A stretch of DNA of 64,000 nucleotides from positions 44,984,501 to 45,048,500 of the forward strand of contig CM065387.1 in NCBI GenBank assembly GCA_033060915.1. The letters run 5' to 3'. The notes under the pieces were generated by a model that was not told where the DNA came from, did not search any database, and saw only the letters and a list, made by a program, of their open reading frames with translations. Positions 1 to 12,439 of this stretch are shown piece by piece (position 1 is the first letter of the stretch; the number at the start of each line of letters is the position of its first letter). This stretch comes from Euryodendron excelsum. Its lineage: Eukaryota; Streptophyta; Magnoliopsida; Ericales; Pentaphylacaceae. The position numbers and the translations under genes are program-made.

Positions 1-488
1 TAAATCGTCACACCACATAGGCATGATGATATGATATGACGGTTTTCCTGAATAATTTCATCGTGCATTACTGGCGTTACTATTATCTTAGGTAGGCGGT
101 AGCTTATTAAGTGGTTATGTGTTAAAATTATTAAATTTCACATTTGATGTTTGTCTTTCAACCCCTGTGCAACTGTCAATCTTACATACTATAAATATTT
201 ATTTATTTTTAGAGTTAATTGCACTTTGTATTCTTACACTTTATACCAAATCTTATTTTATAATTTTTATTTTTATTTGTACAATTAAGTCCTTACACTT
301 TTAGTTTGTTGCAATGTCAATATTTTACTAATTTTTATTTGAAAAATATAAAAAAAATATTCTCATGTAATTGTTAGATATGTTAACCTTCGAAAGCCAA
401 TTTAACTAATAAAATCATATTTTCTTTATATTACAACTTGCATGTTATGGGTACATATATTATATATTATATTATATGATAATATTGT
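1..488. other. AT-rich intergenic flank
   Basis: AT-rich sequence with no open frame resembling a protein. It is simply the left flank of the CACTA element that starts at 489. Nothing functional is seen. Confidence 0.6.
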
Positions 489-516
489 CACTACAAGAAA
501 TTGGCCTTTTAGCGAG
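489..516 (+). repeat. Left terminal inverted repeat of the CACTA element
   Basis: 28 bp starting CACTACAAGAAATTGGCC, identical to the reverse complement of the right end; similarity continues a few bases further with one mismatch. Confidence 0.93.
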
Positions 517-3432
517 GAAAGTATTAGTAAGGGAAGCGAATTTCTTGATAAAGGCACCCCTTCAGCAAGGAAAAACGTGATTCCTCACTAAAGTATTTAA
601 ATGACCACATTTATCGACAAACATAAAAATTGTCACTCTTACTCATCGCAAAACCTTTGGCGGGAAATTATTTTGGCGGGATGTGTGGTGGGAGAATGAA
701 TTTGCAACGAAAGGTAATATTCCTCGCGGATGGTGATTGGTGGTAAAGGAATTAGCAAGGGGACAAATAAATCATTGCTAAAGGTTTTGAAAAAGAATTG
801 TGGCAACAAAAGCATTTGCTTGCAAAAAAAATTCAATAACTTTTAGCAACAACATTTGTGTTCGTGGCGAATACTAAGGTTATAAACCTTTCCTAAGGCA
901 CACTGTTCCTCACTAAATGTATCATATAAAGTCTTTAGCGAGAAACACATAGATTCCTTACTAAAAGAATTAATCAATTTATATTATAGTAACGACATTC
1001 AAATATCCTTAGTAATGGTGACCACAAATAACTAGGGATAATTTTTTGTGCAATGGGAAAATATTATTAGCAAGGAGACATAAATTTCCTTGATAATGAT
1101 GGTCACAAGATAGTCTTCAGTAAGAAATTAGAAATTGCTTGCTAAATGCTGTAATCATACATGAAGACTATTTATGCTAGATATCATTCAATTTTTTTAT
1201 AAATTAAAAAATAATAAGATGTACTCTAAGTAAGGCGGACATAGGCTATAGGTCACAAAACCCGCCCTGGATAACCCAAAATTTATAGTGCTTTAGGACT
1301 CGGTTAATAAATTATAAGAAATCAACCTATAATCCCTTAAGTGCTACTTATCATTTATAACTGGTTGTTACGTAAATATTTGTTTATTTAAAAGAGTACG
1401 TGTGAGTTAAATGGATGAATTTGAACATTTAAATTGTTTTTTGAGTTGGGGATTGAGAAATTATTTTTGGACATGATTACCAATGGGCTCAGGCTACTAA
1501 ACTTAGTGCCTCAGCCCCATGTCCACCTCCTTATTGTACGAACATTATAGAAGGACTTTATATGTGTTACGAAAACAGTTGTCCTTCATGGCTATTTTAA
1601 CAGATTATTTCTACTTAAAAAATATGTACTACTCATATTGAAAAAAGAAACTAGGATATATAGTTCTTCTTATATTGTGACATGTGGAAAAACTAGTAAA
1701 ATAAATGTAGTTAGTCCCTCCCCTTTTCATGTACCTAACAATATATATATATATACATATATTATACAATGTTTTGAAAATTGGACTAGAAAGGCCAATT
1801 ATACTATCAACTTGTTCGAAAACGATTTGTCCAAACTCATAAAACCAAACTACTTTAAGAAAGTTTAAAAAAAAAAATAAGAAAAAGTAACTGTTGAATA
1901 ACCAATCCATTTGAGTTGTTCAGGGGTCAACCTAGCCAGCTGATTCAACAATTGGAATGGTAGACTTTGATATTTCGAATGAATGAAATTTAAAATAGGA
2001 TTTGATTTGATGGGATTTGAAAAAGAAAAATGAAAAACCTTGAAAATGCTTTGAAAACATTCAAATTTCATGCGAATTGGAAATAATAAATCTTAATTGT
2101 TAGATAGTTACAACATTGCCCTCTCTTTATTTTTGTAAGTTCCTTACTGACTAGCCTAATCTAGGGGCATCGCTGTCAACAAAATAATTTCCTATTCAAT
2201 TCCTCATTATACAAATCAGAAGAATTGAAATTCTTTCTTTTAATTCCGGTTAACTAATTCCAAACACAAAAAGGGATTATCTTAGAAACCCTTTATTGTG
2301 CCTTTTTTAAATCTAATTGACACGAGGACCTGGTTCAAACAGTGAGTAAATAGAAGTGATTTGCATTCTTAGGGTTTTTTTTTATTCAATTTCATATCTT
2401 CTTCACGACTTCTGTCTTGCCTGCGCGGCTGCTCCACCACCATTCTCCAATTTTAGGCACCCACAATCTCTCTCTCTCTCTGTGATCTTGACTTTTTCTC
2501 TCCATTCGATTGAGGAGCTAATCGACTGCCATTTTCCACTTCACTATCCCCCACTTCCTGTCTTCGGTGTCCACCAGTAATGTCTCTAGCCCCGACAACC
2601 AAAGGTACTCACTGCCTCTCTTTATCTTTTGCTCTTTGTGTTTATGATTTAATATTGGGAGGGGTACACCTAACGCAATTTGGGACTGCAACCTACATTG
2701 CATATTCGTTTGGTTCAATTTAACCGTGTTGGTATTAATTTTCAACCAACATAAACATTAAATGCTCTTGATTAGTTTGTACCCCAAATGAGTGTAATTT
2801 CCCATGTGCAATTACTCCATTAGGATGACATGATTCCATATATTGAGAAAGATTAACAAAATAGCATAAAATGAAATTTTACATTTGAGATTCTTGATGG
2901 CATTGACAATCTGTGTTCTAATTTAACAAGGCCTAATCTAATTGGTCCCAATCACTTATTAAAAAAATTGAATCTATTACAAATAAAAAAAAAATATCAA
3001 TAGATCCATTCACCCATACAAGAAAAGCATACTCTCTCACACTTTTGTTGAGCTCACACATCGGGCAGCAGAAGGAGCTGTTTTGGGATTGTATACCTGA
3101 AAAATGGTGTTTGGTACGATTATTATATTTACTGAGAGTGACTCATTTTCTATTATTGCTATTTTAGAGGACAATATTGTGTGCTAAGATGCCATAGCTA
3201 ACAAGATAGATTTAACTGATTTTCACCTAAAAGGTAAATTATTTGATTGTTTTTTATTTATCAGCAAATAGAATTCTATTAATATGAAAAGGTACATTGA
3301 GGCTTCAATATATTGGATTGCCAATACAAATCAGTCCTACAAGAAAAAAGATAAGCAATGAAGAGGGAGAGGTTGGCAAGAAGCCAACTACAAGCTCTAA
3401 ATCAACCTGCAGAGCTAATTAAACAAAAAAGA

Positions 3433-3449
3433 GGGGGGGGGGGGGGGGG
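3433..3449. repeat. G17 homopolymer
   Basis: Uninterrupted run of 17 G inside the CACTA element, following a poly-A stretch. It is one of several long G/C homopolymers in this window. Confidence 0.9.
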
Positions 3450-3740
3450 AGCTAACTTAAGGGATTTGACACCTACTATGTTATAAATCAAATCATTTAC
3501 ACTAAACTCATAGCTGCTAGCTTTTGCTTTCACCTGTAGTGTTCGTCACAACAACTTCTTAAAGTTGTATATCTTGTATACTTAGGTACTATTTATTCTC
3601 CAAGTTTATTCTTAGTATCATGCTGTAAATAATTATTTTATTTCATATCCATTGTTTCTCTCTTATAGTTTTTATTATAAATTACATATATACATTATTA
3701 ATACTAATGTGTTCATTCATTCATGTAACGATATATTGAA

Positions 3741-3878
3741 ATGGATAGGGATTTTAAGATGGATAAGAGTTGGATGGAGATTCATAATAAAAGGGACTCT
3801 CAATATATTGAAAGCGTAAAAAAATTTCTCAAATTTGCAATTGATCATACAGAACCTAGGGAGACTACAATACCATGA
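3741..3878 (+). pseudogene. Transposase-associated domain fragment of the CACTA transposase
   Basis: An ATG at 3741 opens a 45-residue frame containing MDKSWMEIHNKRDSQYIESV followed by a KFLKFA motif. This matches the N-terminal transposase-associated domain of plant En/Spm proteins, which typically reads MDKSWM then an EYxxGVxxFLxFA-like helix. The frame stops at 3876 before the CPCxxC part of the domain. It lies inside the CACTA element in the sense consistent with the downstream fragments. The assignment rests on motif recognition. Confidence 0.7.
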
Positions 3879-4041
3879 CCATGTATTATGGAAGGAGAAT
3901 CATTTTAGCAAAAAGAAAAATGCATGGGTTGATGCAAATTCAGAGATATTATATGTAAGTGGCACAACCTTAATTTTATCAATAATACATGTTCATTAAA
4001 GGTTAGTTTAAATATGCTTAATTTTAACATGGTGTTTGCAG

Positions 4042-4230
4042 TATGACCTATGTGAAGCTAATGAGGAAGCTATCACATTAAGGTCAGGTCCATTGTCAGA
4101 TGAACAACTTTCTTAAAAGGTTCTTGGATCAAGATCACGATATATACTTGGCTTAGGTCATGGTCCAAAGCCTAGCTCGTCATTATTAGGATTACCCACT
4201 TGCTCACTATTAACTCAAAGTTGATCCCCA
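4042..4230 (+). pseudogene. En/Spm (Ptta-type) transposase C-terminal fragment, interrupted by an LTR
   Basis: After a plausible acceptor (TTTGCAG, ending 4041) the frame reads YDLCEANEEAITLRSGPLSD, has an in-frame stop, then continues with an RSRYILGLGHGPKP motif. The last motif is typical of plant Ptta/En/Spm transposase proteins, just before their C-terminal coiled coil. The reading breaks at 4230 where the solo LTR begins; the lost continuation appears at 6456. This junction marks a retrotransposon insertion into a transposase exon. Confidence 0.6.
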
Positions 4231-5398
4231 TGTTGATTTTGATGATAACAAAACCATGTTGTTGTTACCTAATTATTTCAATTAAGTGTGCAGGTTAGAT
4301 TATAATCATTTGATAACAAGAAAATAATTGAGTTGATCGGTTGAGTATCAGACAAGAAGATTACTTAGGCAATCTTATTCTTGAAGAGATTGAAGATGCT
4401 CAAGGAGTTCAACAAGTATTGAAAAGAATGATGCAAGTGACTGAAGATCTTATAATGATTCAAGAAGTTATTCAAAGAAGCAAACCACTCAAGTAAGATT
4501 ATTTGAAGATTATTCAAGTTGACATGGAATCAATTCTTGAAAACTAAAGTACAAATAGAAGTGCAAATACAACAAAGGATTTCAAGTAGACTTGAAGACT
4601 GAAGAGTTGGCACCATACAAATATGGTTTACACTTCACTATGAAGACTCTCGATCCTCATGGCCATATCAAGTCCACTATATCATCATGTATGCTATGAA
4701 CTTCTAAATTAGTTGATTGTTCTGCTCTAAATCTGGAAAATGCATAGAAGCATAAAGCATAAAAGAAAGGGGGTGCAACAAGTTGAAGCTTGTCAAGTAA
4801 CAATGGAGAACTTGTTACATTGAAGATATTGAAAAACTTGTGGTGAGAAGCTTGTCAAGAAACAATGGAGACAATGAGTATGATGAGTTGACACATTCAG
4901 CAATCTCATAGTTGCAACCTCATTTAGATGACTCTTACAAGACATGGAAGCTCACCTTGGAAGATTTGAAGATGTCTTGAAAGTATTTATAAGAAATCTC
5001 AAGAGTTGGAAGCTTCATTGAAGATTATGTTGAAATCTTGAATAGATGGAAGAAGTTGTAGAAGAAATCAAGTTGATAAATATCAAGCAAAGAAATTGAA
5101 GAAGTTCAAATAAAGCATGAAAGATCAATTGAAGAAAAGAGATCTCAAGTCTTGGAAGCTCTCTTGAAGATTTTGAAGAAGACTTAGATCAATGGAAGAA
5201 GTGATGTTGATTGAAGAACTCTAAATATAATCAAAAGTGAATTGATTTCATCTTGAAGAGTTGAAGGTATTCTTGAAGTCAACATGCTTAGAAGAAGTAT
5301 TTTCAAGCCTTAAAAATTTTAGTTGGATAATCCTTGAAGAGCTTAAAGATATTGAAGAAGATTGAAGAAATATTGCAAAAGTTAAGAATTTTCCTAAA

Positions 5399-5648
5399 AA
5401 GAGTCGACCCCTCAAGAAAAAGAGTTGACTCATTCAAATAGAGGCTGAAAATCTGATGGAACTTCAAAAGAGTCGACCCCTCACTCTAAAAGAGTCGACT
5501 CATTCAAACAGAGAGTTGATTTTGCAGTTTCAGACAAAAAGAGTCGACCCCTGGCACAAAAGAGTCGACTCATTTGGACATAGCCTTGAAAAATCTGCTG
5601 AAACACAAAAAGAGTCGACTCCTACTCCAAAAGAGTCGACTCCCAACA
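5399..5648. repeat. Four ~70-bp tandem units each with two GAGTCGACTC-type palindromes
   Basis: GAGTCGAC cores occur at 5401, 5470, 5541 and 5612, spaced 69-71 bp. Each has a partner GAGTYGACTC about 21 bp downstream (5422, 5492, 5562, 5633). Several partners are the perfect 10-bp palindrome GAGTCGACTC. The units differ by point changes, so this is an old tandem array inside the solo LTR, upstream of where LTR transcription would be expected to start. Confidence 0.85.
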
Positions 5649-5953
5649 CCAACGGCTATATTTTCTAACATAAGTAACGGTGCGATCTGCCACCAAAACC
5701 ACTCTCATACTTCTCCAACGGCTAAAATAGATTCAAGGCTATATATACAAGATCCCCAACACATATTGGTGTAAGAAGAACATGAGAAGAACATAAGATT
5801 AAGAGCTATAAGTGAGATTTCATCTCCTACATCTTATACACTGTTTTTATTCATTTGGGAGGTTCTTGAGTGAGCTGAAAGTTTATTTATCTACTCTTCG
5901 AGAGAGAGTTATTCATTGTACAACCTTCATCTATTACTAGGTGGATTTGTAAA

Positions 5954-6117
5954 CTTGTGAGTTTGAGTGTTCTTGAGAAAAACACTTGTGAGTTTGAGTG
6001 TAGCTTGGGAAAAACACTTGTAAGTTTGAGAGAAGCTTGGACAAAATCTCTTGTAAGTTTGAATGAAGCTTAGACAAAATCACTCGTAAGTTTGAGAGAA
6101 GCTTGGACAAAATCTCT
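5954..6117. repeat. Five 31-34-bp tandem units in the LTR
   Basis: The unit CTTGTGAGTTTGAGTG plus AGCTTGGGAAAAACA-like sequence repeats with starts near 5954, 5985, 6018, 6050 and 6084. Units diverge by several substitutions each. Confidence 0.8.
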
Positions 6118-6455
6118 GGGTTTTAAGAGCTTGGAGAAGAGTTCTTGTAAGAGTGAGCTAGGCACTTAGAGAAAAACTAGTAGCCGTGTATGGAAAGTTT
6201 ACATAGTGGAATACCTTCGAGAGGATCGAGGAAGAGAGGACGTAGGCAAGGTTTGGCCGAACCTCTATAAATCTGGTGTTCTTCATCTCTTTGCTCATAT
6301 TACTTCCTTGCATTGCATCTTATTATTTGTTTGCTTGGTTATTAGTTTGATTGGTCACTGATATATTACTTAAATTGTTTTTAGTTGCATTGTTTGATAT
6401 AAATTTTATAAAACCCAATTCACCCCTCCTCTTGGGTTGCCTACTTGGGCCAACA

Positions 6456-6700
6456 CTCACAACTTATGAGAAATGTTGAATAGGCTAGGCAAGATGCTAC
6501 AAAGGCTCAGAGGAGTTAAGAAGATGCTCAAAGGGATGTAGCAAAGGATCGGAAAAAAAATTGATGAGCTACAAGAGGAATTTCAATTGTTAGAGATGCA
6601 ACAGGCATAAGCGATGGCTAACATGCAATCTCAATTAGCTTGGTTGCAACAACAATTTGGCAGCAGACCTTCTACTAATGTTGGTAAATTGTTTTAGCCT
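6456..6700 (+). pseudogene. Coiled-coil tail of the interrupted CACTA transposase
   Basis: Immediately after the LTR the sequence is rich in Lys, Glu and Gln codons (for example GCAACAACAATTTGG near 6647) in broken frames, with stops in every frame. En/Spm Ptta-type proteins end in such a Gln/Glu-rich coiled coil. Position and composition, not alignment, support the call. Confidence 0.4.
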
Positions 6701-7110
6701 TTGAACTTGAACCTCTATGATTTTCATTACAAGTTCATCTATATTTTGTTTTACCAAAATGTTGCATTGTATGTGTGGTTTGTTTGTTTTTGTTGTGTTT
6801 TTCTTATCTCTAGAGATTTTCTATGTAAGTATAATGTGTCTATACTAGTGTCATTCTTGTGTTTATGATTCTTAATGAGTTGATAGCTAGAAAAACAGAC
6901 CAATCTGCACAAAATGCTTTACTGGAGACTTATATATGTTTAGCCTATTAATTTGAACCTTTGTGGTTTTCATCACAAGTTCATCTATTTTTTGTTTTGC
7001 CAAACTGCTACATTATATGTTTGGTTTTTTGTTATGTTATTATGATTTTTAATGAGTTGCCACTAGAAAACTTGACCAATATATGTAGATGCTTAGTTGG
7101 AGACTTAGTT
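6698..7110. repeat. Diverged ~240-bp tandem duplication
   Basis: A block beginning TTTGAACTTGAACCTCTATG (6702) recurs as TTTGAACCTTTGTGGTTTTC (6951), and both continue through ACAAGTTCATCTAT, TTTGTTTT, ATGAGTTG, CTAGAAAA and TGGAGACTTA. A third partial copy is near 7500-7570. It lies where the 3' end of the transposase transcript would be. Confidence 0.65.
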
Positions 7111-8566
7111 TGAAGAAAATGTTTGTTACTTTGATAGACTAATCAGAACCTCGTAGGGGGTGATTCTGATTCAACGATACATTTTTTGTGATAATAGAAA
7201 TGATTCCCTCATAAAATGTATAGAAGGTATTAGCTTTAAAATTATACAAATATCAGTATCATTGTCATTATCATTATCATAATCATAGAAGAAAATATAT
7301 ACCTTAATCTCCTGTTTTTTCTTCTTATAACATTACTTCTAGACTAGTGAAACTGAGCTTGAATATCACTAATTCAAGAGATGATAGAAATACCCATGTA
7401 CAAGAGGCAGAGTGAACAATGCATTCATGCGTCTTAAGCTAATATTACAGTTGTTGCTCTAGCTTCTATGAGGACAAACTCTTGTAGGATTTAACTTTGA
7501 GAAATAAAGTGCTACACTGTATGTTCGGTTTATGTCATTTTCACATCTTCATAAATTTTCTATGCTAGTACAAAACTTCTAAATTGCTCCTTATTTTGAT
7601 ATTGTCTTATGTGTAGATTGTTGATCGAGGTATGATGAGCAGCTTTGGCTGGACATCGATCAATGAAGTTTTTGGAGTTGAAGTTTTAATATGACTTTTT
7701 GTTTTTTTGGTGCTTAACTGGTTATCTGTATTTTGTGATACTTGGATAGAAAATAAAGACTTTACTCTTGTTTGTACTTTGTCTTCCTTGGAGGGAATGC
7801 AATATTAGATGGGAAAAGTTGGCATATAATTTCTTTTGATACTTTTGCCTTTATGCACGTACTATTTTAGGTCATGTTTTTGTGCATTCGAATTTGAGAT
7901 ATTATAAATACATGTGAACATTATTAATGCTTTATGGGAGTATTTTTGTAGCTCTGTTATTTTTTTTTTTATTTCATTGATCATATGTATTGAAGTTTAA
8001 CGGGGTTGTGAAGAAGTATAAGAAATAGGGAAATTTGAAAAAATAAAGATGATCATGCTAATTTTAGGATAAGAATCAACCATATTCCAAATATAAATCA
8101 TGCATCATTAGCGAGGAAAAAAAACTTTTAGCAATGCAAATAGTATATTGCAATATGTAAAATAGTTTTGTTGACATATAAATTTTTACAAGGAGGGAGT
8201 TTGACGCCAAAAATGACATGTAGTAACGAGAAAACATCGTCACTAAAATTTCTAAATTTTTGCGACGAATTCACTGGTCGCCAAATCTCATCTCTTTAAC
8301 TCATTAATAACACTTTTAGCGAGGAAAATAGACTTTTAGCGTCGAATTATTTTATCCTTTAGCAAGGACATCATTTTGTTGCAAAAGTAATAAGTTATGG
8401 CATTGGAACTATTTTCTCGCTTAAATTACACAATTGGCGAGGAATCAGACGTTCGTAACAAAAGAGAATCTGAGACGACCCTTTAACAACGAACTGGCGA
8501 CGAGTGAAATTCCCTTGCAAAAGAGTTTTAGCAACGAATATGTGGCTTTTAGTGATGAATTCTTTT

Positions 8567-8594
8567 CTCGCTAAAAGGCCAATTTCTTGTAGTG
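8567..8594 (-). repeat. Right terminal inverted repeat of the CACTA element
   Basis: 28 bp ending GGCCAATTTCTTGTAGTG, the reverse complement of the left terminus. Confidence 0.93.
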
Positions 8595-9363
8595 TCCATA
8601 AACTACAATATTAATGATAGTAATTATTTGTGTAGTCTAAAATGTGTTTGCAACCTTAATAGATTATTGGACACAATCTTAAAATGGTTGTCACATGTTG
8701 AACTATTATAAAGTAGTGACTAGAGTATTGACTCTTAGTTAATACGTGGGTGCTTGTAGAATAACAAGTACTAAACTGGATCATCGTAATAATACTCTAG
8801 GACTTAACACTGTCATTCAAGTATTACTAATTACAGTTTACAGAAATTTTTTAAGACTTGAGAATATTACTTTGTATTATGTGTATTTTTTATGACTTTA
8901 ACATAGTCAAACGTTGATGCCTAATTAAAGGCTAAATACGAACTTATTGGATTACATGAATAAAGTATGAAGACAACTGAATATTTAATAAGGGATCTAT
9001 CACTCCTACTATATAAGAGAATATAAAGTATGTGTATTTTAACTATTGAATTTAAACCCGACTGGTACAAAAGGTGTTTTGTGAATTCAATAGTTGGAAG
9101 AGACACGCATATAAGCTAAACTATAGCAGTGCTATTAGTAGTTTACACCATATTAGCTTATATGAAATATTAGTTGATAGAAGGATTAATGTGTAAATAA
9201 CTGTAATATAGGGAACTTAATGCTAATTCTTTATTTATTGGATAAAGTATTGCAATTGGTTGATAAACATAATTGTAATTATAAGATCAAGAGAGGTTCA
9301 TTGATAAAAGGTTCATGGTGGATGAATATTGTGATAATAGAAATTTATGAACTTGTGCATATA

Positions 9364-9550
9364 TACATGTATTAATGTATCTAATGTAGAATACATGTAT
9401 TTATCCTGAATGGGAACCATCAAATGAACTAGACTTCATGTAAATTAACACACATGTATTAATGTAGGATACATGCATTTATCTTTTGAGTAATACGATG
9501 TATTAGTGTATATACATGTAACATGTAAAATATATGTATCTATCCTATTA
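9364..9550. repeat. Imperfect AT-rich repeats built on ACATGTATTAATGTA
   Basis: Three diverged copies of a pattern ACATGTATTAATGTA...ATACATGTATTTATC occur at about 9366-9410, 9452-9485 and 9497-9546. Confidence 0.6.
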
Positions 9551-12439
9551 TGAATATGATACATCTTGATTTTTCATGAATGAAGAACCCTTATAATCTC
9601 ATTCTACATGCACTCTTATTGAATATATATGAAGAGGAAATTGGAAACCATCATTTACCAATTTTCCAATATTATTCAAAAGACAATTAGAATAATAGAG
9701 TATTGCATGTTTGAATTTGGAGGGTTTTGCATTTGTTAAACCTAGTGAGTTCATTTCATACTTGAAAAAGTTCAAGTAACGTCGTTGAAAGAGATTTGTA
9801 ACTTTGATCAATCGAATAACTATTTGGATTGTTAAAGGAACAAATTTACGAATAGCTAAATAGCAAAACTCAACGCTGGTACTTATTCGACATTCTTATT
9901 CACGAATAAGGTATATCAAATTCTTATCATGCATTATATTGTGTTTGAATTTATGTAAGTTATATGGTTGAATCTTTGATATTTTTATTTAAATTAAAAA
10001 GTGTCTAAAATTGTTTTTGGCCATATAAAATATCAGTAACAAGCACATGGCATTTTTTAAAGGGCAAAGTTATAAAATTTAATCTTTTTCCATCCAAAGT
10101 TTCATATATATCGTACGTGAATTGAATTGAGATTTTTACAGGACGCCTAATTATATAATGTGTACATAATATAGTTGAATACACTATTGATTTTAAATTA
10201 ATTTTAGAAAGATTTGTGATAGATCATTAGGCGAAAAAGTTAGATTTTACATTTTTGCATCTTGATTTTGGCCATGTGCTTGCCACATACGATTTTTTAA
10301 CCATTGCTCAGGCGAAAACTAATATAAAGTTGACATTATAACAAATTAGAAGAGAACAAGGTTAACTGTCACACTTAAAAATGAAGATTCTAAAGTGTAA
10401 TTTTGTATAAAGTGCAATGATACAAAATATAACTAATCATTATTTTTAATCTCTCATTATAATGACTATATATATATGTGGATAATGATAAGAATCACCA
10501 CATATTACATTAGCATGTTTCACCTCTTACATTTTATCATGAAAAACATGCAGGCTTATTCGACTTCTTCATTGTTAAAAATTACAGTCAAATGTTTAAT
10601 CAAATACAAATTATTGAGTTATATAATTGCATAAAAGCTAACTTCAACCAATACGACATATAATTATATATTTTTGTATATGGACATGCATTTACACCTA
10701 CTACTACTTCTAATTTTTAAAAAATCAACTTGTAGATAAATGCTTACCAAATTATTAAAATCATCAGAAGGGAATAAAATATAAAAAATTGAATAAGAAA
10801 GTGATGTAATGAGATTGACTTGATGAGCAAAAAAGAAAAAGAGAAAAAACAAAATGAAAAGGAATACTGGGAGTTATTAGGGTTATAAAACAATCAAGAC
10901 TTTTAGAGCTCAACTCATGTTAAATTGATTAAATTCTTGTTCGAGATTGGGGCATGGGGTAAACAATTAAAACTTGAACACATCTTAAATCAAGTTACTT
11001 GAGTTTAACTATTAACCAGCTCTACTAAAATTATTTTGAAATTGGCTTGAATGTTAAACAAGTCAGGCTTGAACATATTTTAAAATACCTTAACTTTTTA
11101 AAGTCAAATTTATACAATCAATTACTCAGCTCGGTGCGGCTTGTTAACAACCTTAATGAGCAAAGAATAATGGGTTAGCAAACCCCAAGGATATGAGGTG
11201 TTTTGACTTTTTATGTGATGTAGGCTCTTTTACCCCTTTACCCACTCCTATAGTCCTATTATAGTAAAGGGGCTAAAACTCAAATATATTGATTATATAT
11301 AGAGGGTATGCACCTAGCTATGCATAAAAGATATGCAACTATAAAATACTTAGTAGTATTTTCAACACAATACGCATCTTCTGTGGTTGCGTATGGATTC
11401 TTAAGCCTATTTGGAACTTCAGGGAGGGAAGGGAAGAGAACGAAAAGGAAGGGAAAGAGAAAGAGAAGAAAAAATATTTTTTCTTATTTAATTTTGTAAG
11501 GAAAATAAAAGAAAAATGGAAGAAAATAAGAGAGGGAAAGAGAATGATTGATTTAAACTCCGACTAGTCTTCATATATCAATTTGTCCCCACATAGAACT
11601 CTACTACCTTCCTATGGTTCAAGAATGCTATTTTTTTAAGAACAGTTTTGAAAAAAACCTAATTTTGATTATGAAATACACAGATTTACTTTAACTTTAG
11701 TGAGGGTGCAAATGACCAATTTTAATTAACAAATATTAATCTAGCATTTATGCATATATCATAAATCTCGTGAAGGCATAACAAAATCAATCACACACAG
11801 AGACAATAGAGTTTTACTGTGGAAACCCAATGGGGGAAGAAACCATGTGGACCAACAAATGTGGTCCGAGCGAGCCAAGCACTATCACTAAACAGTTTAT
11901 ACAAGTTACACTTGCAACTAAATATCGAACTCCATGGATGCCGTTCGAATCACCACGAACTCCGGTTTAAGTTAATTTGTTGGACTCCTCGATTTTTTGG
12001 TCCCCAGTCGCTTGACTCTAGCACCAAATCACCACGATACTTTCTGTCTCTAACACCGAATCACCACCATGCTTTTTGTCACATTTGGAATCCACCAAGA
12101 TGATCTTCTGTTCAGTTCTTCAATGATGGGAAAATATATTTTCTCTGTAGAATATTTGGAGAGTCCGTGTCTACCAATACGTCTCTCTCTAATATTTATA
12201 GCCGACAAACCCTATCTCTTTGATAAGTATCCCACTCTTTATGGAACCTTTATTCTCCATTTAGTATGTCTAGATACATACAACTGGTGGGCTTGAGGTG
12301 ATGTGTCACGCAGCAAGCCACGCCTGACCAGCAGACGCACCTGTTGCTAGCATTTCTCAAGAGTCATATATATCCCAAACTTTCCAATCAGCTCCATTAA
12401 AACAGATTTGTAAATCTTCATGTATGACTAGTGTCATGT

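Larger units (their letters stand above)
4231..6455 (+). mobile_element. Solo LTR of a SIRE/Maximus-like copia retrotransposon
   Basis: The unit starts TGTTGATTTTGATGATAACA and ends with an ACCCAATTCACCCC-type block followed by TTGGGTTGCCTACTTGGGCC then AACA, so its termini are TG...CA. Both ends resemble LTRs of SIRE/Maximus-type copia elements. There is one 2.2-kb LTR with no internal region, so it is best read as a solo LTR left by LTR-LTR recombination. The flanking 5-mers (CCCCA and CTCAC) do not form a clean target duplication, which suggests age. It interrupts the CACTA transposase remnant and is therefore younger than it. Two tandem-repeat blocks lie inside it. Confidence 0.7.
489..8594. 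mobile_element. CACTA (En/Spm-like) DNA transposon, decayed
   Basis: The left end begins CACTACAAGAAATTGGCC and the right end is its reverse complement, giving a 28-bp perfect terminal inverted repeat (489-516 and 8567-8594). CACTA is the diagnostic terminus of the En/Spm superfamily. Both subterminal zones (about 510-1150 and 8100-8570) are rich in scattered copies of a TTTAGCGAGGAA-like motif in both orientations, as expected of transposase-binding subterminal repeats. The interior holds transposase-gene remnants in plus orientation (3741-3878, 4042-4230, 6456-6700), interrupted by a solo LTR. The 3-bp target duplication expected for CACTA is not preserved (TGT left, TCC right). The element cannot be autonomous because its transposase is broken. 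Confidence 0.9.

Noticed and set aside
5399..6117. Regular direct repeats considered as a CRISPR-like array
   Set aside because: Units are contiguous imperfect tandem repeats inside a plant LTR, with no unique spacers and no cas genes; this is eukaryotic nuclear DNA.
4226..6460. Five-base target duplication for the solo LTR
   Set aside because: CCCCA and CTCAC agree at only two positions; the element is called from its termini and from the split transposase instead.
486..8597. Three-base target duplication for the CACTA element
   Set aside because: The flanks are TGT and TCC, which do not match, so no duplication is claimed.
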